The notes under the pieces were generated by a model that saw only the letters and a list, made by a program, of their open reading frames with translations, was not told the DNA's origin and searched no databases. Shown one piece after another: positions 32,714 through 40,555 of a stretch of 64,000 nt of DNA. The position numbers were made by a program, and so were the translations under genes. The DNA is from Cryobacterium glaciale (GTDB lineage: Bacteria; Actinomycetota; Actinomycetes; Actinomycetales; Microbacteriaceae), in NCBI RefSeq assembly GCF_004402535.1, contig NZ_SOEY01000018.1, forward strand, positions 1 to 64,000. The letters are read 5' to 3'. The stretch's first letter is position 1, and the number at the start of each line of letters is the position of its first letter.

Positions 32714-33238
32714 ATGACCCGCACCAACGATTCCCAGCCCACCGACCCGACCGAGGCACTCGACTCTCAGTCGGCCCTGCCCTACGACGCGCAGGCCACC
32801 GTGCCCTACGACTCCAACGCGACCGTCCCGTTCAACGACGCACCTTTGAACAACGCACCCCTGAACGCCGCGGCTGCCGGTTATGCCACTCCGGACGCTC
32901 CATTCGACCCCGCCACGCCGAAGAAGCGCGCCTGGTACCGCAAGCCGGTCGTCTTCGGCAGCGTCGCGGCCGCTGCGCTCCTTCTCGGAGGCGCCGGGAT
33001 CGGCTTCGGAATTGGTGCCAACGTCGGTTCGAACGCCGAATTGGCGTCGAACAATTCCAGCATCTCCGACGGACCCGGCGACGCGCACGACGATTCGGCC
33101 CCCAGGGCTGGTCACTCGCTCGGTGAAGGCGGCCCCGGTGAAGGCGGCCCGCGAGGAACGGATGACGGCACCCTTCCGGTCGCACCGATCACCCCCACGG
33201 ATACACCGACTGGCGCGCCGGCGGTCCCGAACTCCTAG
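32714..33238 (+). CDS. Membrane protein with Gly/Pro/Thr-rich exterior
   Basis: 174 residues from ATG 32714, with CAGGAG at good spacing. The first ~75 residues are a low-complexity Asn/Ala/Pro region with repeated PYD/PFND (ALPYDAQATVPYDSNATVPF). One membrane helix follows (VFGSVAAAALLLGGAGIGFG), then a Gly/Glu/Asp-rich tail (HSLGEGGPGEGGPRG). Family unknown. Located beside a decayed two-component system and a PepSY gene, it may once have been part of that envelope-stress locus. Confidence 0.7.
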   Translation: MTRTNDSQPTDPTEALDSQSALPYDAQATVPYDSNATVPFNDAPLNNAPLNAAAAGYATPDAPFDPATPKKRAWYRKPVVFGSVAAAALLLGGAGIGFGIGANVGSNAELASNNSSISDGPGDAHDDSAPRAGHSLGEGGPGEGGPRGTDDGTLPVAPITPTDTPTGAPAVPNS

Positions 33239-33246
33239 CCCCTGAC

Positions 33247-33287
33247 CAGCCGCTCTGCTCCTGCGAATCCCAAGGGCCGAGCGGCTG
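33247..33287. terminator. Bidirectional terminator-like hairpin
   Basis: CAGCCGCTC (33247-33255) and GAGCGGCTG (33279-33287) form a perfect 9-bp stem with a 23-nt loop between the convergent 32714 and NERD-4 genes. Confidence 0.5.
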
Positions 33288-33307
33288 TGCTGTGCCCGCG
33301 TCTCGCG

Positions 33308-34108
33308 CTACAACACGCTCACGAGACGGGGCAAGGTCAGAAGAAGTTCCAGCGCCGCCACGCTGGTGAGCACCATTCCCAGCGGCAACCACAACCGGCG
33401 GGTGCGACGGGCACGAGCCACTTCGGCTTCGAGCACACCGAATCGCTGCAGAATCTCGGCCGGCTCGAGCGCGGCGAGGGCCTGCCAGAGCACCGGATTC
33501 TCCACGAACCCGGCAATTTCCAGCCGGTCGAGGGGCGCCAGCACCGGAGGCAGCCCCTGAAGCCACACGCACAGGTTGGCCGCCTCGATGATTTTCACCC
33601 GCGACGGCGGCGCCTTCACGGTGACGCTCTTGGTATCGACGAGCACGACGACACCGTGCACTGAAGCGGCGCGCGGCATCCGTTGGGCGAAAAGAGTGGT
33701 GAGGCAGACGGCTTCGTATTCCGCTTCCCTTATATAGGGAATCTTGCGGGCACCGACCAGAACGCTGCGCCCGGCGACCTGCACGGCTTTGCGGGCCTGC
33801 CGGTCGGAATGGAGCGCGAACACGCCGCCCGGGCCGATCACGAGATGGTCGACGTCGGCGCCACTGTCGCCGACCGGGAGGGAATGAAAGACGATCCATT
33901 CCCGCGGCAGTTCGGCCAGAGCCAGCCCCACCGCGATTTCGGCGCGGGCGGCGTCGAAGCACCGAACGGCGTCGGCGCCGAGCGGGGAGCGACCGATCAG
34001 GCGTTCCAGCGGATTACGAGGCGCGACCAAGCGCTGCTCCAGCAGGAGCACTTCTATGATCGACTGCGCAGGGCAACGCTGTCGCATGATCGGAGCATCG
34101 ATGGTCAC
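33308..34108 (-). CDS. NERD-like protein, paralogue 4, Lys lost
   Basis: 266 residues from GTG 34108, with CAGGAG 4 nt upstream. AARAEIAVGLAL (Glu57) and ADVDHLVIGPGGVFALH (Asp87) are conserved, but N-x-K is replaced by H-x-D (H100, D102). The rest aligns with paralogue 1: PYIREAEYEAVCLTTLF, PPSRVKIIEAANLCVWL, LEIAGFVENPVLWQAL. A C-terminal hydrophobic helix follows RARRTRRLW. Probably inactive as a nuclease. Its promoter element is shared with paralogue 3. Confidence 0.82.
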   Translation of the reverse strand: MTIDAPIMRQRCPAQSIIEVLLLEQRLVAPRNPLERLIGRSPLGADAVRCFDAARAEIAVGLALAELPREWIVFHSLPVGDSGADVDHLVIGPGGVFALHSDRQARKAVQVAGRSVLVGARKIPYIREAEYEAVCLTTLFAQRMPRAASVHGVVVLVDTKSVTVKAPPSRVKIIEAANLCVWLQGLPPVLAPLDRLEIAGFVENPVLWQALAALEPAEILQRFGVLEAEVARARRTRRLWLPLGMVLTSVAALELLLTLPRLVSVL

Positions 34109-34130
34109 GGTTCTCCTGTTCGGGTGTTTG

Positions 34131-34179
34131 AATATATCCGTCCCGAGGATGACCGCAAGAGCCCCCATTTGGGGCACTT
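34131..34179 (-). promoter_or_regulatory. Promoter and shared upstream element of NERD paralogue 4
   Basis: In the minus direction: AAGTGCCCCAAATGGGGGC then TCTTGCGGT (34179-34152), with -35 TTGCGG (34158-34153), 16 bp, and -10 TATATT (34136-34131). CCCC-AAAT-GGGG is a dyad immediately upstream of the -35. The predicted transcript leader is ~16 nt and carries the ribosome site. Confidence 0.6.
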
Positions 34180-34333
34180 GCGCGTGGGGGCCGATCGGCG
34201 CGCCGGTGAATTGGCTGTGGCTTGCGAGCGCACGTTAGGGGGCGTATATACCTTCGCTTAGGCTGAGTCAGCAACTTAGGCCGGCCGTTTGGTCCCCTGC
34301 GCCTGGGGGCTCCAACGTAAAGGCACCTGCACC

Positions 34334-34903
34334 ATGAACAAGAAGAATATTCTCATCGCCACGGCCGTAGGAGTCGTACTCGTCTTGGGCGGCGCGGGCG
34401 TCGCCCTGGCCGTCAGTGACATGGGCGACAACGACGGCCCGCTCTCCGGCGAGACCCTCGACCGTGCGAGCAACGCCGCCCTCGCCGAAGTCGGTCCGGG
34501 CACCGTGACGAGCGCCGAGCGCAACGATGACGGCGGCAGCGCCTACGACCTCGAGGTGCGTCTCGACGATGGAACCACGGTCGACGTTGAGCTCAACGAT
34601 TCCTTCGACGTGGTCTGGGTCGGCGACTACGACAGCGACAACAACTCATTGAACAGCTCAGCAGCGCCGAGCGCCAGCGCCACCGCCACCACCACCGCCA
34701 CCGACCTGGCCGCCAGCGAGCGAGCCAGTGCCGAAGCCGCCGCCCTCGCCGCGATCGGCAGCGGACGCGTCACCGACTTCGACCGGGACGACGACTGGGA
34801 TCACCTCTACGAGGTTGAGGTCACCCTCGACGACGGCAGCGATAGCGACGTCGACCTCGACGCCAATTTCGTCGTCGTGAGCATTGACGACGTGCAGCAG
34901 TAA
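34334..34903 (+). CDS. PepSY domain protein, exported
   Basis: 189 residues from ATG 34334. An N-terminal signal or anchor (NILIATAVGVVLVLGGAGVA) is followed by two PepSY-like units, about 38-85 and 128-185: each has an Ala-rich helix (ASNAALAEVGPGTVT, AEAAALAAIGSGRVT) and then a strand pattern YDLEVRLDDGT-VDVELN or YEVEVTLDDGS-DVDLD. PepSY proteins often sit next to two-component systems and modulate peptidases or sensors. Here the nearest such system is broken. Confidence 0.85.
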   Translation: MNKKNILIATAVGVVLVLGGAGVALAVSDMGDNDGPLSGETLDRASNAALAEVGPGTVTSAERNDDGGSAYDLEVRLDDGTTVDVELNDSFDVVWVGDYDSDNNSLNSSAAPSASATATTTATDLAASERASAEAAALAAIGSGRVTDFDRDDDWDHLYEVEVTLDDGSDSDVDLDANFVVVSIDDVQQ

Positions 34904-34915
34904 GTCTGTTTCGGT

Positions 34916-34945
34916 GAAGCGCTGGGCGAATTCGCTCAGCGCTTC
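34916..34945. terminator. 30-nt near-perfect palindrome
   Basis: GAAGCGCTG (34916-34924) and CAGCGCTTC (34937-34945) pair perfectly, and the centre GCGAATTCGC is itself a palindrome, with one mismatch between. It lies between the convergent PepSY and rraA genes and suits a bidirectional terminator. Confidence 0.65.
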
Positions 34946-34952
34946 AGCGACG

Positions 34953-35420
34953 TCAGCGTTCGACCAGAATGCCGTCTTCATCGCAGTACACGGTGCGTCC
35001 GGGAGTGAAGACCACGCCGGCGAACTCGACGACAGCATCCGCTACCCCTGAGCCGGTCTTGGAACTCTTGCGAGGGTTACTGCCGAGGGCTTTCACCCCG
35101 AGGTCGAGGGCGCCGATCGCGACCCGGTCGCGCACGGCGCCGTTGATGATCGCGCCGGACCAGCCGTTCGCGACGGCGAGGTCGGCGATCATGTCGCCCA
35201 TCAGCGCCGAGTTGAGGGAGCCGCCACCGTCGATGACGAGTACGGCGCCGTCACCGGGTGTGGACAGGATCGACTTGAGCAGGGCGTTGTCTTCGAAGCA
35301 GACGACCGTGCGGATCGGGCCGCTGAAGCGGGCTCGCCCACCGATCGTCTGAAACTGCAGGGGTACGGATTGCAGCTCGTCGCCACGCTCGTCGTACAAA
35401 TCGGCGGTCAACACGGTCAT
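34953..35420 (-). CDS. rraA: RraA family protein
   Basis: 155 residues, ATG 35420 with GGAGGAACA upstream. Typical RraA features: [13 protein letters not shown] at the N-terminus, [35 protein letters not shown] and [18 protein letters not shown]. In Enterobacteria RraA inhibits RNase E; other members are oxaloacetate decarboxylase or hydroxymethylglutarate aldolase-like enzymes using the GD...R site seen here. Actinobacterial function is uncertain. Confidence 0.9.
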   Translation of the reverse strand: MTVLTADLYDERGDELQSVPLQFQTIGGRARFSGPIRTVVCFEDNALLKSILSTPGDGAVLVIDGGGSLNSALMGDMIADLAVANGWSGAIINGAVRDRVAIGALDLGVKALGSNPRKSSKTGSGVADAVVEFAGVVFTPGRTVYCDEDGILVER

Positions 35421-35465
35421 TGTTCCTCCAGGGTTTCGTTGCTTCCAGAGTAGGCCCCGCGCCAG

Positions 35466-36575
35466 CTAGAAACGGATGCTGGTGCTGCTGGCGGTGACGC
35501 TGGCCAACACGTCGGGCAGCACCGCCACGCCGATGCCGGGGCCGGTCGGTACTCGTAGATGCCCGTTCTCAAGCTCAAACGGTGCGGTAAGATCCTGCGC
35601 GAAGTACCGGTTGGAGGCCGACGTGTCGCCCGGCAGTACGAAGTTCGGCAGGGCGGCGAGGGCCACATTGGCCGCGCGGCCGATGCCGGTTTCGAGCATT
35701 CCGCCGCACCACACGGGCACGCCGTGGGCCGCCGCGACATCGTGGATACGGCGCGCCTCAAGGTAGCCGCCGACTCGAGCCGGCTTGACGTTGATGATGC
35801 TGCAGGCGCCGAGGGTGATCGCTGTGGCGGCGTCGCGAGCCGATTCGATCGACTCGTCGAGGCAGATCGGCGTCGTGATGAGTTTGGCCAGGTTGGCGTG
35901 ACCGAGCATGTCGTTTTCCTTCATCGGCTGTTCCATCAGCAGCAGGTCGAAGGGGTCGAGCAGGGCGAGGTGGCGGGCATCGGCGAGGGTGTACGCGGTG
36001 TTGGCGTCGACCTGCAGCAGCATGTCGGGGCCGAATTTTTCGCGCACGGCTCGCACCGGTTCCAGGTCCCAGCCCGGTTCGATCTTCAGTTTGATCCGCA
36101 GGTACCCCTCGGCGAGATAGCCGGCGACGGCGTCGAGCAGTTCCGGGATCGAGTCCATGATGCCGACCGAGACCCCGGCCGGCACGGTGTCGCGCACCGC
36201 GCCGAGGTGACTGCCGAACGAGACGCCGGTTGTCTTCAGCTGTGCGTCGAGGATGGCGGTTTCGAGCACGGCCTTGCTCATCATGTGCCCCTTGACCGGT
36301 TCGAGCGCGGTGGCCACGAGTTCGGCACTGAGCCGGTTGCCGAGCGCCTGCAGCCGGGGCACGAGGTGGTCGCGAATGACCAGGTCGCTCGCGTCCAGAA
36401 ATTCACTGCTGTAGAGCGGATGCGGGTCGGCGGCGCACTCGGCCCAGCCCTCGGCATCCGCTGTGATGACGCGCAGGACGGTGACTTCCCGCTCGGTGGA
36501 GGTGCCGAAGGACGTGCGGAACGGCCGCACCAACGGCAGGTGCACGCGACGCAGTTCGATGGTCTCGATTTTCAT
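35466..36575 (-). CDS. menC: N-succinylamino-acid racemase / o-succinylbenzoate synthase family
   Basis: 369 residues of the enolase superfamily (MLE subgroup). Catalytic pattern: KLKIEPGW with KxK (second-sphere and acid/base lysines), LQVDANTAY, LLMEQPM, CLDESI and NVKPARVGG. Substrate loop MSKAVLETAILD is present. The gene directly follows and overlaps (ATGA) a GNAT gene of the type that accompanies N-succinylamino-acid racemases, and no other men gene is near. Racemase function is therefore at least as likely as menaquinone synthesis. Confidence 0.85.
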   Translation of the reverse strand: MKIETIELRRVHLPLVRPFRTSFGTSTEREVTVLRVITADAEGWAECAADPHPLYSSEFLDASDLVIRDHLVPRLQALGNRLSAELVATALEPVKGHMMSKAVLETAILDAQLKTTGVSFGSHLGAVRDTVPAGVSVGIMDSIPELLDAVAGYLAEGYLRIKLKIEPGWDLEPVRAVREKFGPDMLLQVDANTAYTLADARHLALLDPFDLLLMEQPMKENDMLGHANLAKLITTPICLDESIESARDAATAITLGACSIINVKPARVGGYLEARRIHDVAAAHGVPVWCGGMLETGIGRAANVALAALPNFVLPGDTSASNRYFAQDLTAPFELENGHLRVPTGPGIGVAVLPDVLASVTASSTSIRF

Positions 36576-37435
36576 TCTGTTCCTCCTGGTGCGAGTCGGT
36601 ACCAGCCGTCACGGCTGACCCCGCGGGCTATATGCCCGGAAGCGAATACATCGGTAAAAATAGAGCGGATGCTGCTCCGCCACTCGGCGGCGACCTGCGG
36701 GCTCTGCGCGCGCAGCGCCACAATATCGTTGGGAACCCGGCACCACAGGGCTCCGTGCGCGTTCACCAGAACGGGGTCGCCGTCGGGGCCTTCTTTGAGC
36801 ACATCGCTGCGGCTGAAGGACGGGTGGTCGACCGGGATCGGACGGTCTTCGCTGCAGGCCGCGGTCTCCGCACTCGTGAGCGGCCAGACGGCGACCAGAC
36901 GATCGCTCTCGTCGTTGGCGTTCATGTCGCCCTGCATCGGTCCGTAGAAATCAACGGCGTACTCGCTCGCGTCGGCGCCGAGTTTGCTGAGATTGAATCG
37001 GGCGTTGCGGCTCACCAGGGGGTCGAAGGTCCAGGTCATCTCGGTGAGGTCACGCGCCAGGCCCCAGGCCCGCTGGTGCTGCTTGAGAGCGAAGCCCACA
37101 CCCCGGTCGCTGATGCCCGACGCAACGCCGGCGATGAGGGAGTACATCGACTGGGACTGCGGGGTTACGATCGCCGCGGCAGCGCCGATGATTCTGCCGG
37201 TCTGGTCGCGCGCCGCGGTCACATTACAGCCCGCATGACTGATGCTGCGCAGGAGCTCGGACGGAATGGCACTCTCGCCGGGCGGCAGCAGCCAAATCCG
37301 GTTGAACAGGGCTTCGATTTCTAGGAAACCGGCAAGGCTGCCCTCGTCGCTCACCCGCACGCCAGCCGAATGGGCCGCGACCAGGGCCGCGGTTTCGGCC
37401 TGTTGGGTGAGGGCGGCGCGTTCTGTCGGCAACAT
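36572..37435 (-). CDS. GNAT-family acyltransferase partner of the racemase
   Basis: 287 residues of the COG3375-type predicted acetyltransferases. FLEIEALFNRIWLLPPGESA, PSELLRSISHAG, GRIIGAAAAIV, SGISDRGVGFALKQHQRAWG and TWTFDPLVSRNARFNLSKLG match; the last is the family hallmark. In Geobacillus a similar GNAT succinylates D-amino acids for the racemase in a D-to-L conversion route. The stop overlaps the racemase ATG. No M20-type desuccinylase is seen in the window. Confidence 0.82.
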   Translation of the reverse strand: MLPTERAALTQQAETAALVAAHSAGVRVSDEGSLAGFLEIEALFNRIWLLPPGESAIPSELLRSISHAGCNVTAARDQTGRIIGAAAAIVTPQSQSMYSLIAGVASGISDRGVGFALKQHQRAWGLARDLTEMTWTFDPLVSRNARFNLSKLGADASEYAVDFYGPMQGDMNANDESDRLVAVWPLTSAETAACSEDRPIPVDHPSFSRSDVLKEGPDGDPVLVNAHGALWCRVPNDIVALRAQSPQVAAEWRSSIRSIFTDVFASGHIARGVSRDGWYRLAPGGTE

Positions 37436-37582
37436 CTGACCAGTGTGGCAGTCTCAGCCGCTACCGGACTGCCCGAGTCCATCTGAGAACGGCGCTTGCT
37501 GCCCGAATACGTCTACGCAGAGAATTCCCAATATATCTGAGTATCCCTCGACTTGCCGGGCTGAGCTTGGTACACTTGTTCT

Positions 37583-39388
37583 ATGAGCCAGCGCGGCGAC
37601 ACCCCCCAGCCGGGCCTCGTCGATCCGTTCTTCGCGGCCCACGGCTACCGGCCGTCCACCCCCGAGGAGCGCGCTGAATTTGATGCGTTCTGGGCGCAGT
37701 ACCAGGCTGATTGGCGGGTCGAGATCGCCGAAGGCCTCGGGCAATTCGCTCCGTACGACGGCCTCGAAGACGTCGATACCGAGCTCGTCAGCACGGACCC
37801 CTTCAGCACGGGCCCCTTCGTCGCGGCTCCTGTCGGCCGGGCGTCCTACCGCCGTGAGATGCCTGACGGTCCGCCTGTGCCGGCCGGTCTGGACCTGACC
37901 GAGGTGTTTGCCGCGGTGCCGCTCGAGCATCGGTTCGATGACGACCTGCGTGAGGAGTTCCTCTACGCCGAGTATCTCCGCACCGAGCACGACATTGAGG
38001 ATGAACCGGGCGAGGCGCTGCCGGCCGACAGCCCGGCCGACGGTTTGAGTCCGTTCCAGCGGCACCAAGCGCAGTTCGTCGACCGGGTGCGCTACTTCGA
38101 GAAGGTGATCGCCTGGGCGCAGGCGAGCAAGGCGGAGGTCCTTACCGACGCCTGGGACTACACCACCAACACCGCCGAAACCGGCCGGCCCCTGGCCGGG
38201 CCCGGGCACGAGCACGACTGGGACGCGACCTTCGCCGCCCAACAAGGCCTCGTCGCCGAGATGGCCTGCGCACTCCGCATCCCCAACGGCACCGCCTCCG
38301 GCCTCCTCCGGGACAGCCGCGTGCTGGTGCACTCCCGCACCCAGACCCTCGATGCCCTCCGCACCGGGCAGATCTCCCTGCGGCATGTGCGCCAGATGCT
38401 CGACCAGCTGGGCTCCGTCCCGCAGCCCGCCCGCACCGAACTCGAGGCGGTGCTGCTGCCGCACGCCAAACGCCTCACGCCGACGCAGTTCGACGGTAAG
38501 GCCCGCAAATTGCGGGAACGGTTCCACCCTGACAGCATCACCGTGCGCCGGGCGAAATGCCTCGCCGACCGCCGGGTGCAGTTCTTCCCCGACAAAGACG
38601 GCATGGCCACGCTCTGGCTCCGCGCCGCCGGTGACGACCTCCAGGCCGTGTACACCCGCATCACCGATGCCGCGATCAGCCTGCAAGGCCCGGGCGAATC
38701 CCGCACCCTGAGTGAACTCCGCGCCGACGTCGCTGTCGACCTGCTGCAGCAGGGCGTCACCGGCACCGGCCTCGGCGCCGGGTTGACCGCGAACGTCAAT
38801 ATCACCGTGCCGGTGCTCACCCTGATGGGCAAGAGCGAGGAGCCCGCCGACCTGGAAGGGTACGGGCCGATCGACCCGGAGACTGCCCGCCGGCTGGCCG
38901 GGACCGCGACGAGTTTCCTGCGGGTCCTCACCCACCCGCACACCGGCATCGTCCTCGACGTCAGCGCCGAACCCTTCCGGGTGCCCGCAAGCCTGAAGAA
39001 ATACCTGCGGCTACGCGATGGAACCTGCCGCTTCCCCGGTTGCAACCGCTCCGCCGGGCACAGCGACCTCGACCACACCATCGACAAACAATTCGGCGGC
39101 CCCACCACCGCCACCAACCTGCACTTCCTCTCCCCGGCACACCACAACCTGAAGCACTTCAGCGACTGGAAAGCCGTCGCCGACCCCGACGGCACCCTGC
39201 ACTGGACCAGCCCCGCCGGCAAACACTACGCCACCGACCCCGCCACCCGCATCAGCCCACCGCGACAACACACCGAACCAGCATCACCAGCACCACCCCC
39301 GGCGGCTGCACCACCCAGGCCAGACCCATGGACCTCGGCCGGGGACAGCATCTGGAATATCGACAACCCTGACCCCGACCCGTTCTAA
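37583..39388 (+). CDS. DUF222 (REP13E12) HNH endonuclease family protein
   Basis: 601 residues. The DUF222 region lies at about 170-440 (EMACALRIPNGTASGLLRDS, RFHPDSITVRRAKC, SELRADVAVDLLQ). The C-terminal HNH is FRLRDGTCRFPGC-type: LRDGTCRFPGCN, DLDHTIDKQFGGPTT, LHFLSPAHHNLKH. A Pro/Thr-rich tail ends the protein. Relative of the partial gene at 1-1147. DUF222-HNH genes are numerous in actinobacteria and their activity in cells is not established. Confidence 0.9.
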   Translation: MSQRGDTPQPGLVDPFFAAHGYRPSTPEERAEFDAFWAQYQADWRVEIAEGLGQFAPYDGLEDVDTELVSTDPFSTGPFVAAPVGRASYRREMPDGPPVPAGLDLTEVFAAVPLEHRFDDDLREEFLYAEYLRTEHDIEDEPGEALPADSPADGLSPFQRHQAQFVDRVRYFEKVIAWAQASKAEVLTDAWDYTTNTAETGRPLAGPGHEHDWDATFAAQQGLVAEMACALRIPNGTASGLLRDSRVLVHSRTQTLDALRTGQISLRHVRQMLDQLGSVPQPARTELEAVLLPHAKRLTPTQFDGKARKLRERFHPDSITVRRAKCLADRRVQFFPDKDGMATLWLRAAGDDLQAVYTRITDAAISLQGPGESRTLSELRADVAVDLLQQGVTGTGLGAGLTANVNITVPVLTLMGKSEEPADLEGYGPIDPETARRLAGTATSFLRVLTHPHTGIVLDVSAEPFRVPASLKKYLRLRDGTCRFPGCNRSAGHSDLDHTIDKQFGGPTTATNLHFLSPAHHNLKHFSDWKAVADPDGTLHWTSPAGKHYATDPATRISPPRQHTEPASPAPPPAAAPPRPDPWTSAGDSIWNIDNPDPDPF

Positions 39389-39392
39389 CCGG

Positions 39393-39551
39393 CTATTCCT
39401 TGAGGTCGAGCATGGGCGTCGGTCGGCGAAACCCGCGGGTGAGCACCAGCAGGTAGACGAATCCGACCGGCAGGTTCGCCTCGGTCGAGGCCCACAGACC
39501 GACATCAGTAAGAACCGCGCGGGTCGCGCGGAGGCGGAGACGGGCGCACAA
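39393..39551 (-). other. Possible small ORF or gene tail, unassigned
   Basis: A minus-strand frame of 52 codons (TTG 39551 to TAG 39393-39395) contains a short hydrophobic stretch (NLPVGFVYLLVLTRGF) and ends RRPTPMLDLKE. It has no ribosome site. It could be the tail of a lost membrane-protein gene or chance. Confidence 0.25.
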
Positions 39552-39558
39552 TAGTGGG

Positions 39559-39828
39559 GTGATTCGCAAACGAGTACTCGCGCGCGGCGAGGTGCAGGGC
39601 GTCGGATTTCGCTACCACGCCCGGGCCCAGGCTCTGCACCTCGGGTTGGTCGGGTATGCCCGCAACCGGCAGGACGGGTCGGTGGAACTCGAGATTGAGG
39701 GGCGGGAAGAACCCATTTCGCGCATGCTGCTGTGGCTACAGACCGGACCGCGCTACGCCTTGGTGACCGCCCTCGAGGTGAGTGATATCGCCGCAATCGG
39801 CGAGAGCGAGTTTCAGATCACCGACTGA
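39559..39828 (+). CDS. acyP: Acylphosphatase
   Basis: 89 residues from GTG 39559. The signature GEVQGVGFRYHAR carries the catalytic Arg, and GYARNRQDGSVELEIEG includes the catalytic Asn. Length is standard. Hydrolyses acyl phosphates in the cytosol. One substitution is of note: the usual GxVQGVxFR pattern is intact. Confidence 0.93.
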   Translation: MIRKRVLARGEVQGVGFRYHARAQALHLGLVGYARNRQDGSVELEIEGREEPISRMLLWLQTGPRYALVTALEVSDIAAIGESEFQITD

Positions 39829-39865
39829 GGTCGGGGGCCGCCCGGCGCTGGCGTAGCGTTAGCCT

Positions 39866-39904
39866 ATGACCGCGCGCAGGAGCCCCGCCGGGGGGCGGCA
39901 ATGA
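39866..39904 (+). CDS. 12-residue upstream ORF, possibly leaderless
   Basis: ATG 39866 encodes MTARRSPAGGRQ and stops at 39902-39904, overlapping the next ATG (39901) as ATGA. TAGCGT lies 6 nt before the ATG, so the transcript could start at or near the start codon. Likely role: translational coupling of the downstream membrane-protein gene. Confidence 0.4.
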   Translation: MTARRSPAGGRQ

Positions 39905-40554
39905 GAGCGCGCACCGCGTTCGGTGTGGCGCGCCTGGGTCTGACGGCGGCGGGACTGGTCGCGCTGATCGGCTATTTTCAGTACACCCTCGGGGTGGCCA
40001 CCTTTGCGATCGCGAACTTCTTCAGCTATTTCACGGTGCAGAGCGCCATCGCGTCAATCTTCGTCTTCGTGACGGCCGCCGTGGTGGCGTTACGACGGCC
40101 CACCGACCCGGCCTGGCTCGACATGTTGCGGGCCATGGTGACGACCTACATTCTGGTCTCGGGCGTGGTCTACGGAATCATCGTCTGGCAGTCTTCGGGG
40201 GCAAACTACTCGATCGAGGTGCCGTGGTCTAGCCAACTGCTGCATTTCGTGATTCCGACCTGCGCCCTGATCGACTGGATCGTCGACCCGTTCAAGGCCC
40301 GCCTGCCGTGGAAATATCTCGGCTGGGCCATTGTTTTTCCGGTGTTCTGGCTGGTCTTCACCCTTATTCGCGGACCGATCGTTGGGTGGTACCCGTACTT
40401 CTTTCTCGACGCCCGCCAGGTGAGCGGCCCGGGCGAGACCGTGTTTTATTGCCTGATCATCGTGGCGATCATCACCGGAATCGCGGCGCTGCTCACCTGG
40501 ATCACGCGAGTGAAGCGGATGCCGCGCCACCTGCTTCCGTCTTGGCGCGCCTGA
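39901..40554 (+). CDS. Pr6Pr family membrane protein
   Basis: 217 residues with six hydrophobic segments. Family marks include NFFSYFTVQSAIASIFVFV in the second helix, ILVSGVVYGIIVW, QLLHFVIPTCALIDWIVDP with the conserved His and Asp, and a cytosolic basic tail (RVKRMPRHLLPSWRA). Pr6Pr (FAR-17a/AIG1-like) members are of unknown function in bacteria; eukaryotic relatives hydrolyse fatty-acid esters of hydroxy fatty acids using conserved Thr and His. Confidence 0.87.
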   Translation: MRARTAFGVARLGLTAAGLVALIGYFQYTLGVATFAIANFFSYFTVQSAIASIFVFVTAAVVALRRPTDPAWLDMLRAMVTTYILVSGVVYGIIVWQSSGANYSIEVPWSSQLLHFVIPTCALIDWIVDPFKARLPWKYLGWAIVFPVFWLVFTLIRGPIVGWYPYFFLDARQVSGPGETVFYCLIIVAIITGIAALLTWITRVKRMPRHLLPSWRA

Positions 40555-40555
40555 G

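Noticed and set aside
35559-36947. Plus-strand open frame of 462 codons opposite the racemase/GNAT pair
   Set aside because: Shadow of two coupled, motif-rich genes.
37454-38941. Minus-strand open frame of 495 codons opposite the DUF222-HNH gene
   Set aside because: No recognisable domain, and the plus strand has clear DUF222 and HNH motifs.
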